Source: Crossaster papposus (taxonomy: Eukaryota > Echinodermata > Asteroidea > Velatida > Solasteridae). From it: a DNA stretch of 64,000 bases. Below the pieces are notes generated by a model that saw only the letters and a list, made by a program, of their open reading frames with translations, made no database searches and was not told the origin of the DNA. Position 1 is the stretch's first letter; every line of letters starts with the position of its first letter. This document shows, one piece after another, positions 11,820 through 22,114 of this stretch. The stretch spans positions 117,001 through 181,000 of the forward strand of contig JBAIAA010000536.1 in NCBI GenBank assembly GCA_037893245.1, given 5' to 3'. The position numbers and the translations under genes were made by a program.

Positions 11820-14312
11820 AAAGTAATACTCTGAAGTTTTGTTGCTGTTGAAGGAAATTTGACTGGACTTGCTTTTCTTTGTAAATAATAATACAGTCTC
11901 AATTGTGTGTACGTACACGCATCCAAGTGGGTAAATGCCGTCAATAGGGGACGGGGCATTGTCCGACCGTCTTCCCTCTTTTGTTTGTACTCTAACGTTT
12001 TCGGATGATCGCCATAGGATTTGCACACGAGTCTGAATCGGGGACCTTTGCGGAATAGGGGACCCCATTGTTCCCTTTGTCATACGTCCCCTATTTCAAT
12101 CAAAAACAAACGCAACTGTACGACCATGCACGCTGACGGGGGTGTTTGAATAAAATCGGGACCTCAAGTTGCTGCTTTGCAGTCATGATGCCCTTTTCTG
12201 TCTCAAGAATATTGCAAGAAATTATCGGTCATCTACGTCTCATTTCCTTCCCCAAAATCAGTACAACTGCTTGTATTTTAATCCTAGACAATCCATCTTC
12301 CATGTTCATACCTTTTCCTGCCTATCCACATATACGAAAGCTCCTTTTTTAATATTAGTAGGCCTATTTGCTTCTTTTTCTTCAAGGTAGCCCCGAACCA
12401 ACCTTGAAAAATTTCGAGTAAATACTGCAAATCTGAAGCATTTACTCATTTGTAATCATACCAAATGGAGCAAATACTAACATTCTAGCAAATGACTAAA
12501 AGCAAAAAGTAAATACTTTTAGTCTTTAGCAAATACTTTCCAGTAAAACCTTTTGCTTCATTTTTATTCATACATATGCTAGTAAAAGCTTGCAAATTGG
12601 TAGTAAAAGCAAATGCTAGTTTTTATTCATACGACCGATTGTGTGTAAATAGTCATATCAAGATAATCTCGATTATTTTGACCAAGCGACATTCGTTGGA
12701 TGTTGGTAGCATTTTCAATCAGTCTGTGGTTGCTTTGAACCTCAGTAAAATAATGTAAAATAATACTCAGAAGTTGTGTTGTTGAAGAAAATTTGACTGG
12801 ACTTGCTTTTCTTACTTCGAAGTAAATGCTTTTACTTTTTGCTTGTACTTCATAGCATTTGCTAGTTTTTATTCATACGACCCATTGGGTTGGTTTTCAG
12901 CCTATTACATTTCGATAGAAGGTAATGGAAAGTAAGTCATACGTAGCTGAACCTCTATGACTAAAAACAGGAGAAAAACACACTAGTTTTTAGTTACAAA
13001 CAAGGCAGCTAATCTAGTTTCCTGACAAAATCATTGATCGTGTATTGATCATAATAGTATTACATAGTTGGTTCTATATATAATAATATCTGCATGCAAC
13101 AAGAACTCAAACATGGCATAGCACAAAGTCGTTAAAAAAAAATAAAGATCGTTCTGCCACTCTTCAGACTCTTTTCCCGGTAAATATGTTAGGTTTATGT
13201 GCAGCATGGAAATGTTTCGGTTGCAACTTTAAAGCAGGTTGACAGTGAATTAATTACCATTCGTTTCTATGCACTCTTTAATCGTTTTACAAGACAGGGT
13301 CCATGAGTGTACTTGACATTTCGGGAACATTTATTAACACTGTAGTTTGAAGTGAAGTTTGATCTAGCACGACATTAAGTCAAAAGAAATAATATTGCGG
13401 TCCTGCAATTGACTTGAACAATGTAAGAGTTTATATGGAACCAATGATTTTCAGGCAGATTTAAACTAACGAAGAAAAATCGCACACTGATGACAGTATA
13501 CGACCAGATATGGAAAACCGCGAAATATACTTGAACTTCGAAGTTAAACAGTGAAGGCGAATCGAATGTACACTTACCACAACGTTCTTGCCGAATAAGA
13601 CATGTAAAGAAACAAAAGAGATGTTAGAAAAACATTAATTTATACAGTTTAATTGTGTGTAGGCCTATAAAGGGAATACAAACCAAGAAAATGGCACATT
13701 ATTCAACACTTTGTCTTTATCTTGAGTCTCAATAAATATATACTATTACAAAGTTTCAACATTTTCTTCTGGATATTTCCTCTTTTTCTCTAGATTTTTT
13801 CTTATTCCAATGACATAATTTTATAAAGAAGTTAAACCTGTGAAATCGCAATCCAAGAAAAACGCAAAACTCCGCCGTGTAATGAAATCACGAAAACGGA
13901 AAGATTGAGTGAAGGAAGTCTTGAGGGAACAGTAATACTCAGAAGTTTTGTTGTTGTTAAAGAAAATTTGACTGGACTTGCTTTTCTTAGTAAATATCTT
14001 TTTCTGGCTTGGGAGGTTAACTTCGTTCCTTTTTAAAGTTACACTTCCTTTCGCTTGCAATTGGATGAGTTATGAATGCTTCGGTTGCAACTTTAAAGTA
14101 GGTTGACATCAGTTAAATAATTACCATTCGTTTTTATGCATTCTATAATCGTTTTACAGGACAGGATCCATGAGTGTACTGGACATTTCGGTAACATTGA
14201 TTAACAGTGTGGTTTAAAGTGGAAATTAGTCTTGCACGACATTAAGTCAAAAGAAATAATATTGCTGCCCTGCAATTGACTTGAACAATGTAAGAGTTTA
14301 TATGGAACCAAT
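11820..14312. repeat. Tandem duplication, copy 1
   Basis: This stretch and 14,845-17,340 are nearly identical, with an offset of 3,034 bp on the left part and 3,027 bp on the right part. The difference comes from small indels such as an extra ggcct before tatttgcttc. Both include the insertion at about 11,890-12,130 (caataggggacggggcattg), an AT-rich agtaaatact region and a micro-exon. Few differences are visible by eye, so the duplication is recent compared with the divergence among other units. Confidence 0.85.
13578..13586 (-). other. Putative 9-nt micro-exon, reads NVV (copy 1)
   Basis: Minus strand: catgtcttattcggcaag, AACGTTGTG, gtaagtgtac. Phase 0 reads Asn-Val-Val. It is identical to the copy at 16,605 because both lie in the recent tandem duplication. 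Confidence 0.5.
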
Positions 14313-14452
14313 TATTTTCAGACAGAGTTAAACTAACGATGAAAAATCGCATATACACCGATTACAATATCGACAAGATATGGCAAAACCGTGAAATATA
14401 CTTATATGAACTCTGAAGTTAAACAGTAAAGGCGAATCGAATTTACACTTAC

Positions 14453-14470
14453 CTGTACACCACTGCATGA
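14453..14470 (-). other. Putative 18-nt micro-exon, reads SCSGVQ
   Basis: Minus strand: catggctcaccag, 18 nt, donor gtaagtgtaa. Phase 0 reads Ser-Cys-Ser-Gly-Val-Gln. A second AG eight bases further on would give a 10-nt exon that breaks the multiple-of-three pattern, so the 18-nt form is preferred. Confidence 0.45.
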
Positions 14471-14844
14471 CTGGTGAGCCATGTAAAGAAACAAAACAGA
14501 AATGTTAGAAAAGTATTTATTGATAAAGTTTAATAGTGTGTATTAGGCCTAAGGGAAAACCCAGAAAATGGCACCGGATTCAAAACTTTGTCTTCATCTT
14601 ACGTCTCAATGAATATTAGTATTACAAAGTTTCAACGTTTTCTTCTGGATATTTCCTTCTTTCCTCTGGATTTTTCTTATTCCAATGACATAATTGTAAA
14701 AAGAAGTTGAACCTGTAAAATAGCCTCCCCCCCCAAAAAAAAAGAAAACAAAAAAGATAAAAAACAAAAAACAAGCAAACCCGCAAAACTCCGCCGTGTA
14801 ATAAAATCACGAAAACAGAAAGATTGAGTGAAGCAAGGCTTGGG

Positions 14845-17340
14845 GGAACAGTAATACTCAGAAGTTTTGTTGCTGTTGAAGGAAATTTGACTGGACTTGC
14901 TTTTCTTTGTAAATAATAATACAGTCTCAATTGTGTGTACGTACACACACACGCACCCAAGAAGGTAAATGCCGTCAATAGGGGACGGGGCATTGTCTGA
15001 CCGTCTTCCCTCTTTTGTTTGTACTCTAACGTTTTCGGATGATCGCCATAGGATTTGCACACGAGTCTGAATCGGAGACCTTTGCGGAATAGGGGACCCC
15101 ATTGTTCCCTTTGTCATACGTCCCCTATTTCAATCAAAAACAAACGCAACTGTACGACCATGCACGCTGACGGGGGTGTTTGAATAAAATCGGGACCTCA
15201 AGTTGCTGCTTTGCAGTCATGATGCCCTTTTCTGTCTCAAGAATATTGCAAGAAATTATTGGTCATCTACGTCTCATTTCCTTCCCCAAAATCAGTACAA
15301 CTGCTTGTATTTTAATCCTAGACACTCCATCTTCCATGTTCATACCTTTTCCTGCCTATCCACATATACGAAAGCTCCTTTTTTAATATTAGTATTTGCT
15401 TCTTTTTCTTCAAGGTAGCCCCGAACCAATCTTGACAAATTTCGAGTAAATACTGCAAATCTGAAGCATTTACTCATTTGTATTCATACCAAATGGAGCA
15501 AATACTAACATTCTAGCAAATGACTAAAAGCAAAAAGTAAATACTTTTAGTCTTTAGCGAATACTTTCCAGTAAAACCTTTTGCTTCATTTTTATTCATA
15601 CATATGCTAGTAAAAGCTTGCAAATTGGTAGTAAAAGCAAATGCTAGTTTTTATTCATACGACCCATTGTGTGTAAATAGTCATATCAAGATAATCTCGA
15701 TCATTTTGACCAAGCGACATTCGTTGGATGTTGGTAGCATTTTCAATCAGTCTGTGGTTGCTTTGAACCGCAGTAAAATAATGTAAAATAATACTCAGAA
15801 GTTGTGTTGTTGAAGAAAATTTGACTGGACTTGCTTTTCTTACTTCGAAGTAAATGCTTTTACTTTTTGCTTGTACTTCATAGCATTTGCTAGATTTTAT
15901 TCATACGACCCATTGAGTTGGTTTTCAGCCTATTACATTTCGATAGAAGGTAATGGAAAGTAAGTCATACGTAGCTGAACCTCTATGACTAAAAACAGGA
16001 GAAAAACACACTAGTTTTTAGTTACAAACAAGGCAGCTAATCTAGTTTCCTGACAAAATCATTGATCGTGTATTGATCATAATAGTATTACATAGTTGGT
16101 TCTATATATAATAATATCTGCATGCAACAAGAACTCAAACATGGCATGGCACAAAGTCGTTAAAAAAAATAAAGATCGTTCTGCCACTCTTCAGACTCTT
16201 TTCCCGGTAAATATGTTAGGTTTATGTGCAGCATGGAAATGTTTCGGTTGCAACTTTAAAGCAGGTTGACAGTGAAATAATTACCATTCGTTTTTATGCA
16301 TTCTATAATCGTTTTACAAGACAGGATCCATGAGTGTACTTGACATTTCGGGAACATTTATTAACACTGTAGTTTGAAGTGAAGTTTGATCTAGCACGAC
16401 ATTAAGTCAAAAGAAATAATATTGCGGTCCTGCAATTGACTTGAACAATGTAAGAGTTTATATGGAACCAATGATTTTCAGGCAGATTTAAACTAACGAA
16501 GAAAAATCGCACACTGATGACAGTATACGACCAGATATGGAAAACCGCGAAATATACTTGAACTTCGAAGTTAAACAGTGAAGGCGAATCGAATGTACAC
16601 TTACCACAACGTTCTTGCCGAATAAGACATGTAAAGAAACAAAAGAGATGTTAGAAAAACATTAATTTATACAGTTTAATTGTGTGTAGGCCTATAAAGG
16701 GAATACAAACCAAGAAAATGGCACATTATTCAACACTTTGTCTTTATCTTGAGTCTCAATAAATATATACTATTACAAAGTTTCAACATTTTCTTCTGGA
16801 TATTTCCTCTTTTTCTCTAGATTTTTTCTTATTCCAATGACATAATTTTATAAAGAAGTTAAACCTGTGAAATCGCAATCCAAGAAAAACGCAAAACTCC
16901 GCCGTGTAATGAAATCACGAAAACGGAAAGATTGAGTGAAGGAAGTCTTGAGGGAACAGTAATACTCAGAAGTTTTGTTGTTGTTAAAGAAAATTTGACT
17001 GGACTTGCTTTTCTTAGTAAATATCTTTTTCTGGCTTGGGAGGTTAACTTCGTTCCTTTTTAAAGTTACACTTCCTTTCGCTTGCAATTGGATGAGTTAT
17101 GAATGCTTCGGTTGCAACTTTAAAGTAGGTTGACATCAGTTAAATAATTACCATTCGTTTTTATGCATTCTATAATCGTTTTACAGGACAGGATCCATGA
17201 GTGTACTGGACATTTCGGTAACATTGATTAACAGTGTGGTTTAAAGTGGAAATTAGTCTTGCACGACATTAAGTCAAAAGAAATAATATTGCTGCCCTGC
17301 AATTGACTTGAACAATGTAAGAGTTTATATGGAACCAATG
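14845..17340. repeat. Tandem duplication, copy 2
   Basis: Sister of 11,820-14,312. After 17,340 the sequence returns to an older unit with its own micro-exon at 17,473, while copy 1 runs into the unit holding the 14,453 micro-exon. This places the right breakpoint between the ttatatggaacc landmark and the micro-exon. Confidence 0.85.
16605..16613 (-). other. Putative 9-nt micro-exon, reads NVV (copy 2)
   Basis: Identical core and flanks to 13,578, by recent tandem duplication. It is the only pair of micro-exons in the window with the same sequence. Confidence 0.5.
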
Positions 17341-17472
17341 ATTTTCGGGCAGATTTAAACTAACGAAGAAGAATCGCATATACACTGATGACAGTATATC
17401 TACCAGATATGGAAAATAAACTTATATGAACTCTGAAGTTAAACAGTAAAAGCGAATCGAATGTACACTTAC

Positions 17473-17481
17473 CGCCACAAA
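17473..17481 (-). other. Putative 9-nt micro-exon, reads FVA
   Basis: Minus strand: catcacgcaag, TTTGTGGCG, gtaagtgtac. Phase 0 reads Phe-Val-Ala. It is the last copy before the array ends near 18,130. Confidence 0.5.
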
Positions 17482-18169
17482 CTTGCGTGATGAGCCATGT
17501 AAAGAAACAAAACAGAAATGTTAGAAAAACATTCATTGATAAAGTTTAATAGTGTGTATTAAGGGAATACGAACCAAGAAAATGGCACAGGATTCAACAC
17601 TTTGTCTTCATCTTACGTCTCAATGAATATATTATTACAAAGTTTCAACGTTTTCTTCTGGATATTTCCTCCTTTCCTCTGGAATTTGTTTTAATTCCAA
17701 TGACATAAATGTATAAAGACGTTGAACCTGTAAAATCGTCCTCCAAGGAAAACGCAAAACCCTGCCGTGTAATAAAATCACGAAAACAGAAAGATTGAGT
17801 GAAGCAAGGTTTGGGGAAACAGTAATACTCAGTTTTGTTATGTAAGTTTTGTTGTTGAAGGAAATTTGACTGGAATTTCTTTTCTTTGTGAAGATTTATT
17901 TCTGGCTCGGGAGGTTTACTTCTTTCCTTCTTAAAGTTGCACTTTCTTCCTTTAGCTTGCAATGGGGTAATTTATTAATGCTTCGGTGTAATTTATTAAT
18001 GCTTCGGTGTAATTTGTAAATTACAAAAATGTGTCTATTAGCTTGGAGATAAATTGTAACTCTTCTATAGTATTATGGTATCTACATGAATACTTCTTGG
18101 TAGGTTAAAACAACAAGTAGTAACTTAACTTAATTGTACATGACAACATGTTGCACTGAAGATGAAACC

Positions 18170-18590
18170 TTTTAAGAGGGCTAATTGAGACCTATATACA
18201 GTTGCGTCCTCAAAAATACAAAAATAATGTTGTTTTCAGATGGAAATGACGAGTCCACTTCTGTGCTATTTTTCGACACAGAAGATTTGGGGCCTACGAA
18301 AGATTTGGAGCCTATGACAGATTTGGAGGCCTGCAAAATATTGGAGGGCATGTATGGTGGCCCTGGAGGGACAACGCAGATTGTGAATATTGACCTCAAT
18401 ATTTACGACAAATTTCACTTTTTCCAAAGTCGCGAATTTTGACGTCAATATTTGCGACAAAATTCACGACTTGCCCCCAAAGTCGCGAAACTTGCCCCCA
18501 AAATCACGACTTTGTTATCCTTTTTTTGTTTTTCGGAAGACCTCCATAAGATTTGTACAGGATTTGGAATCGTGGACCTTTTGTCAATAA
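18170..18590. repeat. Interspersed repeat truncating the NACHT exon
   Basis: The stretch at 18,525-18,590 (ttttcggaagacctccataa) resembles 12,000-12,050 and 15,035-15,085 (ttttcggatgatcgccatag), inside the array insertions. Within it, gcgacaaaattcacgac and cccaaagtcgcgaa recur two or three times. It starts where NACHT similarity stops, so it probably inserted into the gene. The open frames across it on both strands match no family I recognise. Confidence 0.45.
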
Positions 18591-18619
18591 TTGTAATAGT
18601 TTTAGCGAGATTTCGTGTA

Positions 18620-19304
18620 AATAGTGATAACATTTGTTTGGTGCGGATAAGTTGGCTGTATTTTCTATCGAGCGCTTTGAAGATAAAACCGAATGAGGCC
18701 GCATCGAGTGTTTTGGTCCTAATGTTATCGAAACCATTCAAAAGAATCAAGACCTCATTAGGGTTGGTAATGATGAATTTATCAAGTTCATCATTTGCTA
18801 TTCCCGAATCTTTGCCGAGAAGATGATCGAATGAGGAATCAACGAGATTAGATTCCTGCAACTTGGCACACATCTTTAAAAGAAAGACGAGTTTGAATCT
18901 GTTCAGGATTTCGTTTACTTCATCGGCCCAATCGTATACAATCTTGCCAAAAATGGTTGACTTACCGACCCCTCCCATACCCCACTAAACCAGGCGTTTG
19001 ATAAGTTCCCCGGTTCTTGATCTTAATATTTTGTCATACTCTGTTGAGTTTACATTTTCTCTTTTATGGCCAGTGACAACTGCTACCCCTTCCCGTGTTT
19101 CTAACTTTACTTTAGTGTGTACGCCAGCTATGTGCTTCTGGTCATTATCAACGTCAGGCAACAACTGTACGTAGCTGCCTGTTGTTTTATAAACTCTCTT
19201 CAAAATATCCCTGGTCTTGTTACTTACATCTTCAGGACAAGCAGCCGCCAACGCTGGCTCTTGGTCTGGTCTCTGACCAAGCTGAGGTATTGGTGCAGGA
19301 ATAC
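18620..19304 (-). pseudogene. NACHT exon with in-frame stop
   Basis: The acceptor tttggtttttaatag precedes GTATTCCTGC; in phase 1 this reads G-IPAPIPQLGQRPDQEPALA. About 106 codons of linker (including NKTRDILKRVYKTTGSYVQL and a charged stretch) run to LIKRLV, then TAG at 18,985-18,987, then WGMGGVGKST. Reading TTG for TAG would restore a Leu usual before the P-loop, so a single base change is the simplest cause. Downstream are the segment RFKLVFLLKMCAKL and NEVLILLNGFDNI; similarity then fades near SFGFIFKALDRKY. The Met at 19,350 is intronic and is not a start. Confidence 0.65.
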
Positions 19305-20150
19305 CTATTAAAAACCAAAACAAGAAACAAGTTTTGCTTCGATAATACATTGTTTCTGAAATGGATTGTGACTATAGTCTAGAATAAAATTGTATGTAAA
19401 AGAAATGACTCTGTGATCTATGGTGCTACACAAATAAGTTTGGTGCATAATATATACATGTTTTGGCAACTATAGCGCTGTTAGATGCAAACTTGTCAAG
19501 TGTTTTCTTAAGGTACATTCCAATTTTTAAAACCAACAAAAAGAAATCCAGACAAAAAGCTGGTAACTGCAGGTGTACAAACAAAATGACTGGACCTCAT
19601 TCTCCCAAGACTTACTGAGACGATAGAAAATTATCATCTTGTGGTTGTACATCATAAATAAGGCAAATATGGTTCCTCAAATTTTGATTAAAGATAAGTT
19701 GATGTTCGTCGCAGTGTACAAACTCACGCACCACCACGCACATTTATCATGATTATTTATTATTTTCCCCCACAATAGTGTCGTTAATTCATGTAATTCG
19801 TGCATGAATCCATTAATTAATGTACGCCTTAACCCTTTTTAGAAGTGGTACACATAGAGGGCGCTATCTGGCGTGGGTTCATAAAGGAACAAACTCTAAG
19901 ACGTCACCGCTATAAATACCGCATATTGTGTCCAGCATATCCAACTGGCTTGTAATATTTGCACCAACGAAAATGAATGACTCTTAATTAGCTTGCAAAC
20001 TGACAAAAACAATTTTTGTGTTTATGTTTATGTGGTTTACCACATACTCCTCCCAAATACATTTGAATTGATATAAAGCTACTTTCATTTTGACAAACAA
20101 GATTATTATCAGGTAGTTGTAATTATAATCAAGAAAGGTAATGTTGTTGC

Positions 20151-20201
20151 TACCACTGACTGTGTCAATGTTCTCGATGGTTCCAGTTTGTTGTGTGGAA
20201 T
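20151..20201 (-). pseudogene. Partial copy of the 108-nt linker exon
   Basis: After ttttag the sequence matches the first half of the duplicated exon (STQQTGTIENIDTVSGSNN), then diverges with no donor. It is a third, decayed copy on the 3' side of the two intact ones. Confidence 0.6.
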
Positions 20202-20405
20202 CTAAAATCAGAAGCTTGAATTTAGAAATAGCCTTAAATAAAGTAGCTAATCACATCCCCCAAATTTCTATTTTTGTAAAAACAAAGTATAGACTGAGTA
20301 GAAAAATAAAACAACACATCAAAGTTCACCTTGTCAGAAATAGAATAAGTGTACCTTACTGCAACCTTGAATGCTTACACCCGGTCTTATAATACCCCAG
20401 GTACA

Positions 20406-20425
20406 CCCCCCCCCCCCCCCCCCCC
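20406..20425. repeat. Poly-C tract
   Basis: An uninterrupted run of about 20 C, followed by a further interrupted C stretch. A shorter run stands at the matching place of the duplicated intron near 21,207. Confidence 0.9.
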
Positions 20426-20574
20426 ACCCCCCATTCCATGTACAACTGCCAAACCTTTCCATTTTAAAGGTGAAACGAACTAAACAAATAAGCTTCTTTT
20501 CGAACTTGGCTCCCAAACTATTATATTTGATATACAATTTGTTTAATGTTATTATCAAACATGATTGTATTTAC

Positions 20575-20682
20575 CTGGTCTCTCCATTGGGAAGTGAACT
20601 GCACTTGGACCAGCAATGGTAGGGTTCTGGCTACCACTGACTGTATCAATGTCCTCGCTGGTTCCAGTTTGTTGTGGGGAAT
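20575..20682 (-). CDS. Duplicated 108-nt phase-1 exon, copy nearest NACHT
   Basis: It is bounded by ag at 20,683-20,684 and gtaaat after 20,575. It starts and ends in phase 1 and reads SPQQTGTSEDIDTVSGSQNP then TIAGPSAVHFPMERP. It is a low-complexity Ser/Thr/Pro/Gly linker with no known domain. It matches the exon at 21,347 in all but a few codons. Surrounding intron is duplicated too (caccttggatgcacccggtc near 21,170 and its counterpart near 20,360). Confidence 0.7.
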
Positions 20683-21346
20683 CTAAAATCAGAAGCAAGA
20701 ATTAAAATATCCTTAAATAAAATAGCTAATCACATCCCCCAAATTTCTAATTTTGTAGAAACAAAGTATAGGACGAGTAAACAAATAAATAATTACATCA
20801 AAGTCAATTTTCTCAGAAATTGAATAAGACTTGTGCCCAACATTTCCAGCTATTCTGAATAGATCATTCAAATTTTATTTTTGTTGAGCTAAACATTGTG
20901 ATTGTATAAGCACCTGTTTCTTGTTTCCTTCAATCATTACCATTTGAAATCCTGTTCTGATAGCCGAGAGAAAGTTAACGTGTGAATTGGTCTAATGAGA
21001 AACAACAGAATTGGGCCATTGTTTTTCAATAGAAACATAAATGGTGTGTACATTTTTCGTTTTGTACTCGGCCTATACTTTGTTTCTGCAATGTAGACAT
21101 TTGGGGGATGTGAGTAGCAAGGTAGGGGTACCTTAAGAGATTGGTTAATTAAAGTACCTTGCTGCCACCTTGGATGCACCCGGTCTTAAAATACTCCAGG
21201 GACACCCCCCCCCCCCCCTTCCATGTACAAGTGCCAAACCTTTTGAAACGAATTAAAAAATAAGCTTCTTTTCTAACTTGTCTCCCAGACTATTACATTT
21301 GATATACAATGTCTTTAATGTTATTGACAAACATGATTGTATTTAC

Positions 21347-21454
21347 CTGGTCCCTCCATTGGGAAGTGAACTGCACTTGGACCAGCGATGGTAGGGTTCT
21401 GGCTACCACTGACTGTATCAGTGTTCTCGGTGGTTCCCGTTTGTTGTGGGGAAT
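21347..21454 (-). CDS. Duplicated 108-nt phase-1 exon, upstream copy
   Basis: It runs from ag at 21,455-21,456 to gtaaat after 21,347. It reads SPQQTGTTENTDTVSGSQNP then TIAGPSAVHFPMEGP, phase 1 in and out. It differs from the 20,575 copy at about four residues. Because the exon is symmetric, one or both copies can be included without changing frame. Confidence 0.7.
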
Positions 21455-21680
21455 CTAAAATCAAAATATCCTTAAATAAAGTACATGTACCTAATCACAT
21501 CCCCCAAATGTAAATTTTGTAGGAACAAATAAAGTATAGGCTGAGTTAAAAAAAAATTAAAAATTACATCAAAGTCAATTTTGCTCAGAAATATAATAAG
21601 TGTGCCCAAAATGTTCGGCTATTCGGAATATATCATTTAAATGTTATTGTTGTGGAGCTCAACATTGCGATTGTATTTAC

Positions 21681-21721
21681 CTGGCCCCTCTATTGGGAAC
21701 TGGGAAGTAAACTGTACTTTT
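21681..21721 (-). pseudogene. Partial copy of the 108-nt linker exon (3' end)
   Basis: The donor side (gtaaatacaatc) and the last part, including VYFPVPNRGA-like codons, match the duplicated exon. The 5' part and acceptor are gone at about 21,721, where unrelated sequence begins. A broken fourth copy. Confidence 0.55.
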
Positions 21722-22071
21722 CAATCGCGACTACACACAAAACACTCAACTACACGCAAAACTATAATACAAGTACAAACTAGAAAACAGAAGGATACAG
21801 AACCAGGACAACAACTAGAAATAGCAAATGGAATGCAACAATGAAATGACAAATGCACAAACAGAACATTCTATCTCTCAAGGGGGAATTATCGAATGGA
21901 AAGAGAATTGCACAAGTAAAGGGGGGGTGCATGTCGTGGGTATCTTTCAATTCTATCAAACAAAATAACAACCGAGGCCTCGGTCTGCGGCTGTCAATTG
22001 GGGCCTGTGACTGTTTTACCTCTGATATAGAATTTGGACCAGTTTCTGATTTTACATCACTACTTACTGAC

Positions 22072-22114
22072 CTGTTGCAGCAGAGGGGGTGGGCTGAGCC
22101 TCCTGTTCGTCCAT
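22072..22114 (-). CDS. Start exon of the NACHT gene, MDEQEAQPTPSAAT
   Basis: ATG at 22,112-22,114, then 14 codons reading MDEQEAQPTPSAAT, then G at the donor gtcagtaagt. The phase-1 end fits the phase-1 start of every following exon, which is why this ATG is chosen. It is short and acidic with no signal peptide. The long frame that reads on past the donor is intronic. Confidence 0.6.

Larger units (their letters stand above)
931..18130 (-). repeat. Left array of homologous units carrying micro-exons
   Basis: This region is made of diverged copies of a unit of roughly 1.2-1.9 kb. Landmarks recur in the same order: gttctgccactcttcagact, then tgtgcagcatggaaatgttt, then ttacaagacaggatccatga, then gcgaatcgaatgtacactta, then ctgtaaagaaacaaaagaga, then ctccgccgtgtaatgaaatc. 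The segment cgaatcgaat-tacacttac...ctgtaaagaaac reads on the minus strand as a pyrimidine tract with AG, a short variable core, and gtaagtgtacattcgattcg, so each unit looks like intron, tiny exon, intron. No other credible coding sequence is present apart from a Harbinger relic. The bases at 931-1030 match array sequence in inverted orientation. The same units recur at 54,080-64,000. Long frames across this region are intron translations. Confidence 0.8.
18590..22114 (-). pseudogene. NACHT-domain (NLR-like) gene, broken 5' portion
   Basis: The model, from high to low coordinate, is a start exon at 22,072-22,114, phase-1 108-nt exons at 21,347-21,454 and 20,575-20,682, and a NACHT exon from 19,304 down to about 18,590. 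All junctions are phase 1, so the frame carries through. The NACHT part has Walker A GGVGKST, the helix KIVYDWADE, the FKLVFLLK strand and a Walker B-like LILLNGFDN. NACHT proteins are NTP-driven scaffolds of innate immunity. Three things are odd: a TAG codon lies seven residues before the P-loop glycines, the usual Walker B Asp/Glu pair (LLDGFDE) reads Asn/Asn, and the domain stops at an interspersed repeat with no winged helix or repeat region behind it. It is either a dead copy or a null allele. There is no Death or CARD prodomain. Confidence 0.65.

Noticed and set aside
14453-14462. 10-nt reading of the micro-exon after atgcag
   Set aside because: It breaks the multiple-of-three rule shared by all others; the 18-nt reading after caccag fits.
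11636-15117. Paired frames of 130-146 codons (reading SPIQTRVQILWRSSE and similar)
   Set aside because: They run through array intron and a repeat insertion, end at splice-like sites by chance and are copied by the tandem duplication; no known domain.
18185-18442. Plus-strand 85-codon frame over the interspersed repeat
   Set aside because: No family features, the opposite strand is equally open, and the DNA is internally repetitive.
18985-19350. Met at 19,350 as start of the NACHT protein
   Set aside because: It lies in intron upstream of a clear acceptor (ttttaatag), and the phase-1 junctions point to the ATG at 22,112-22,114.
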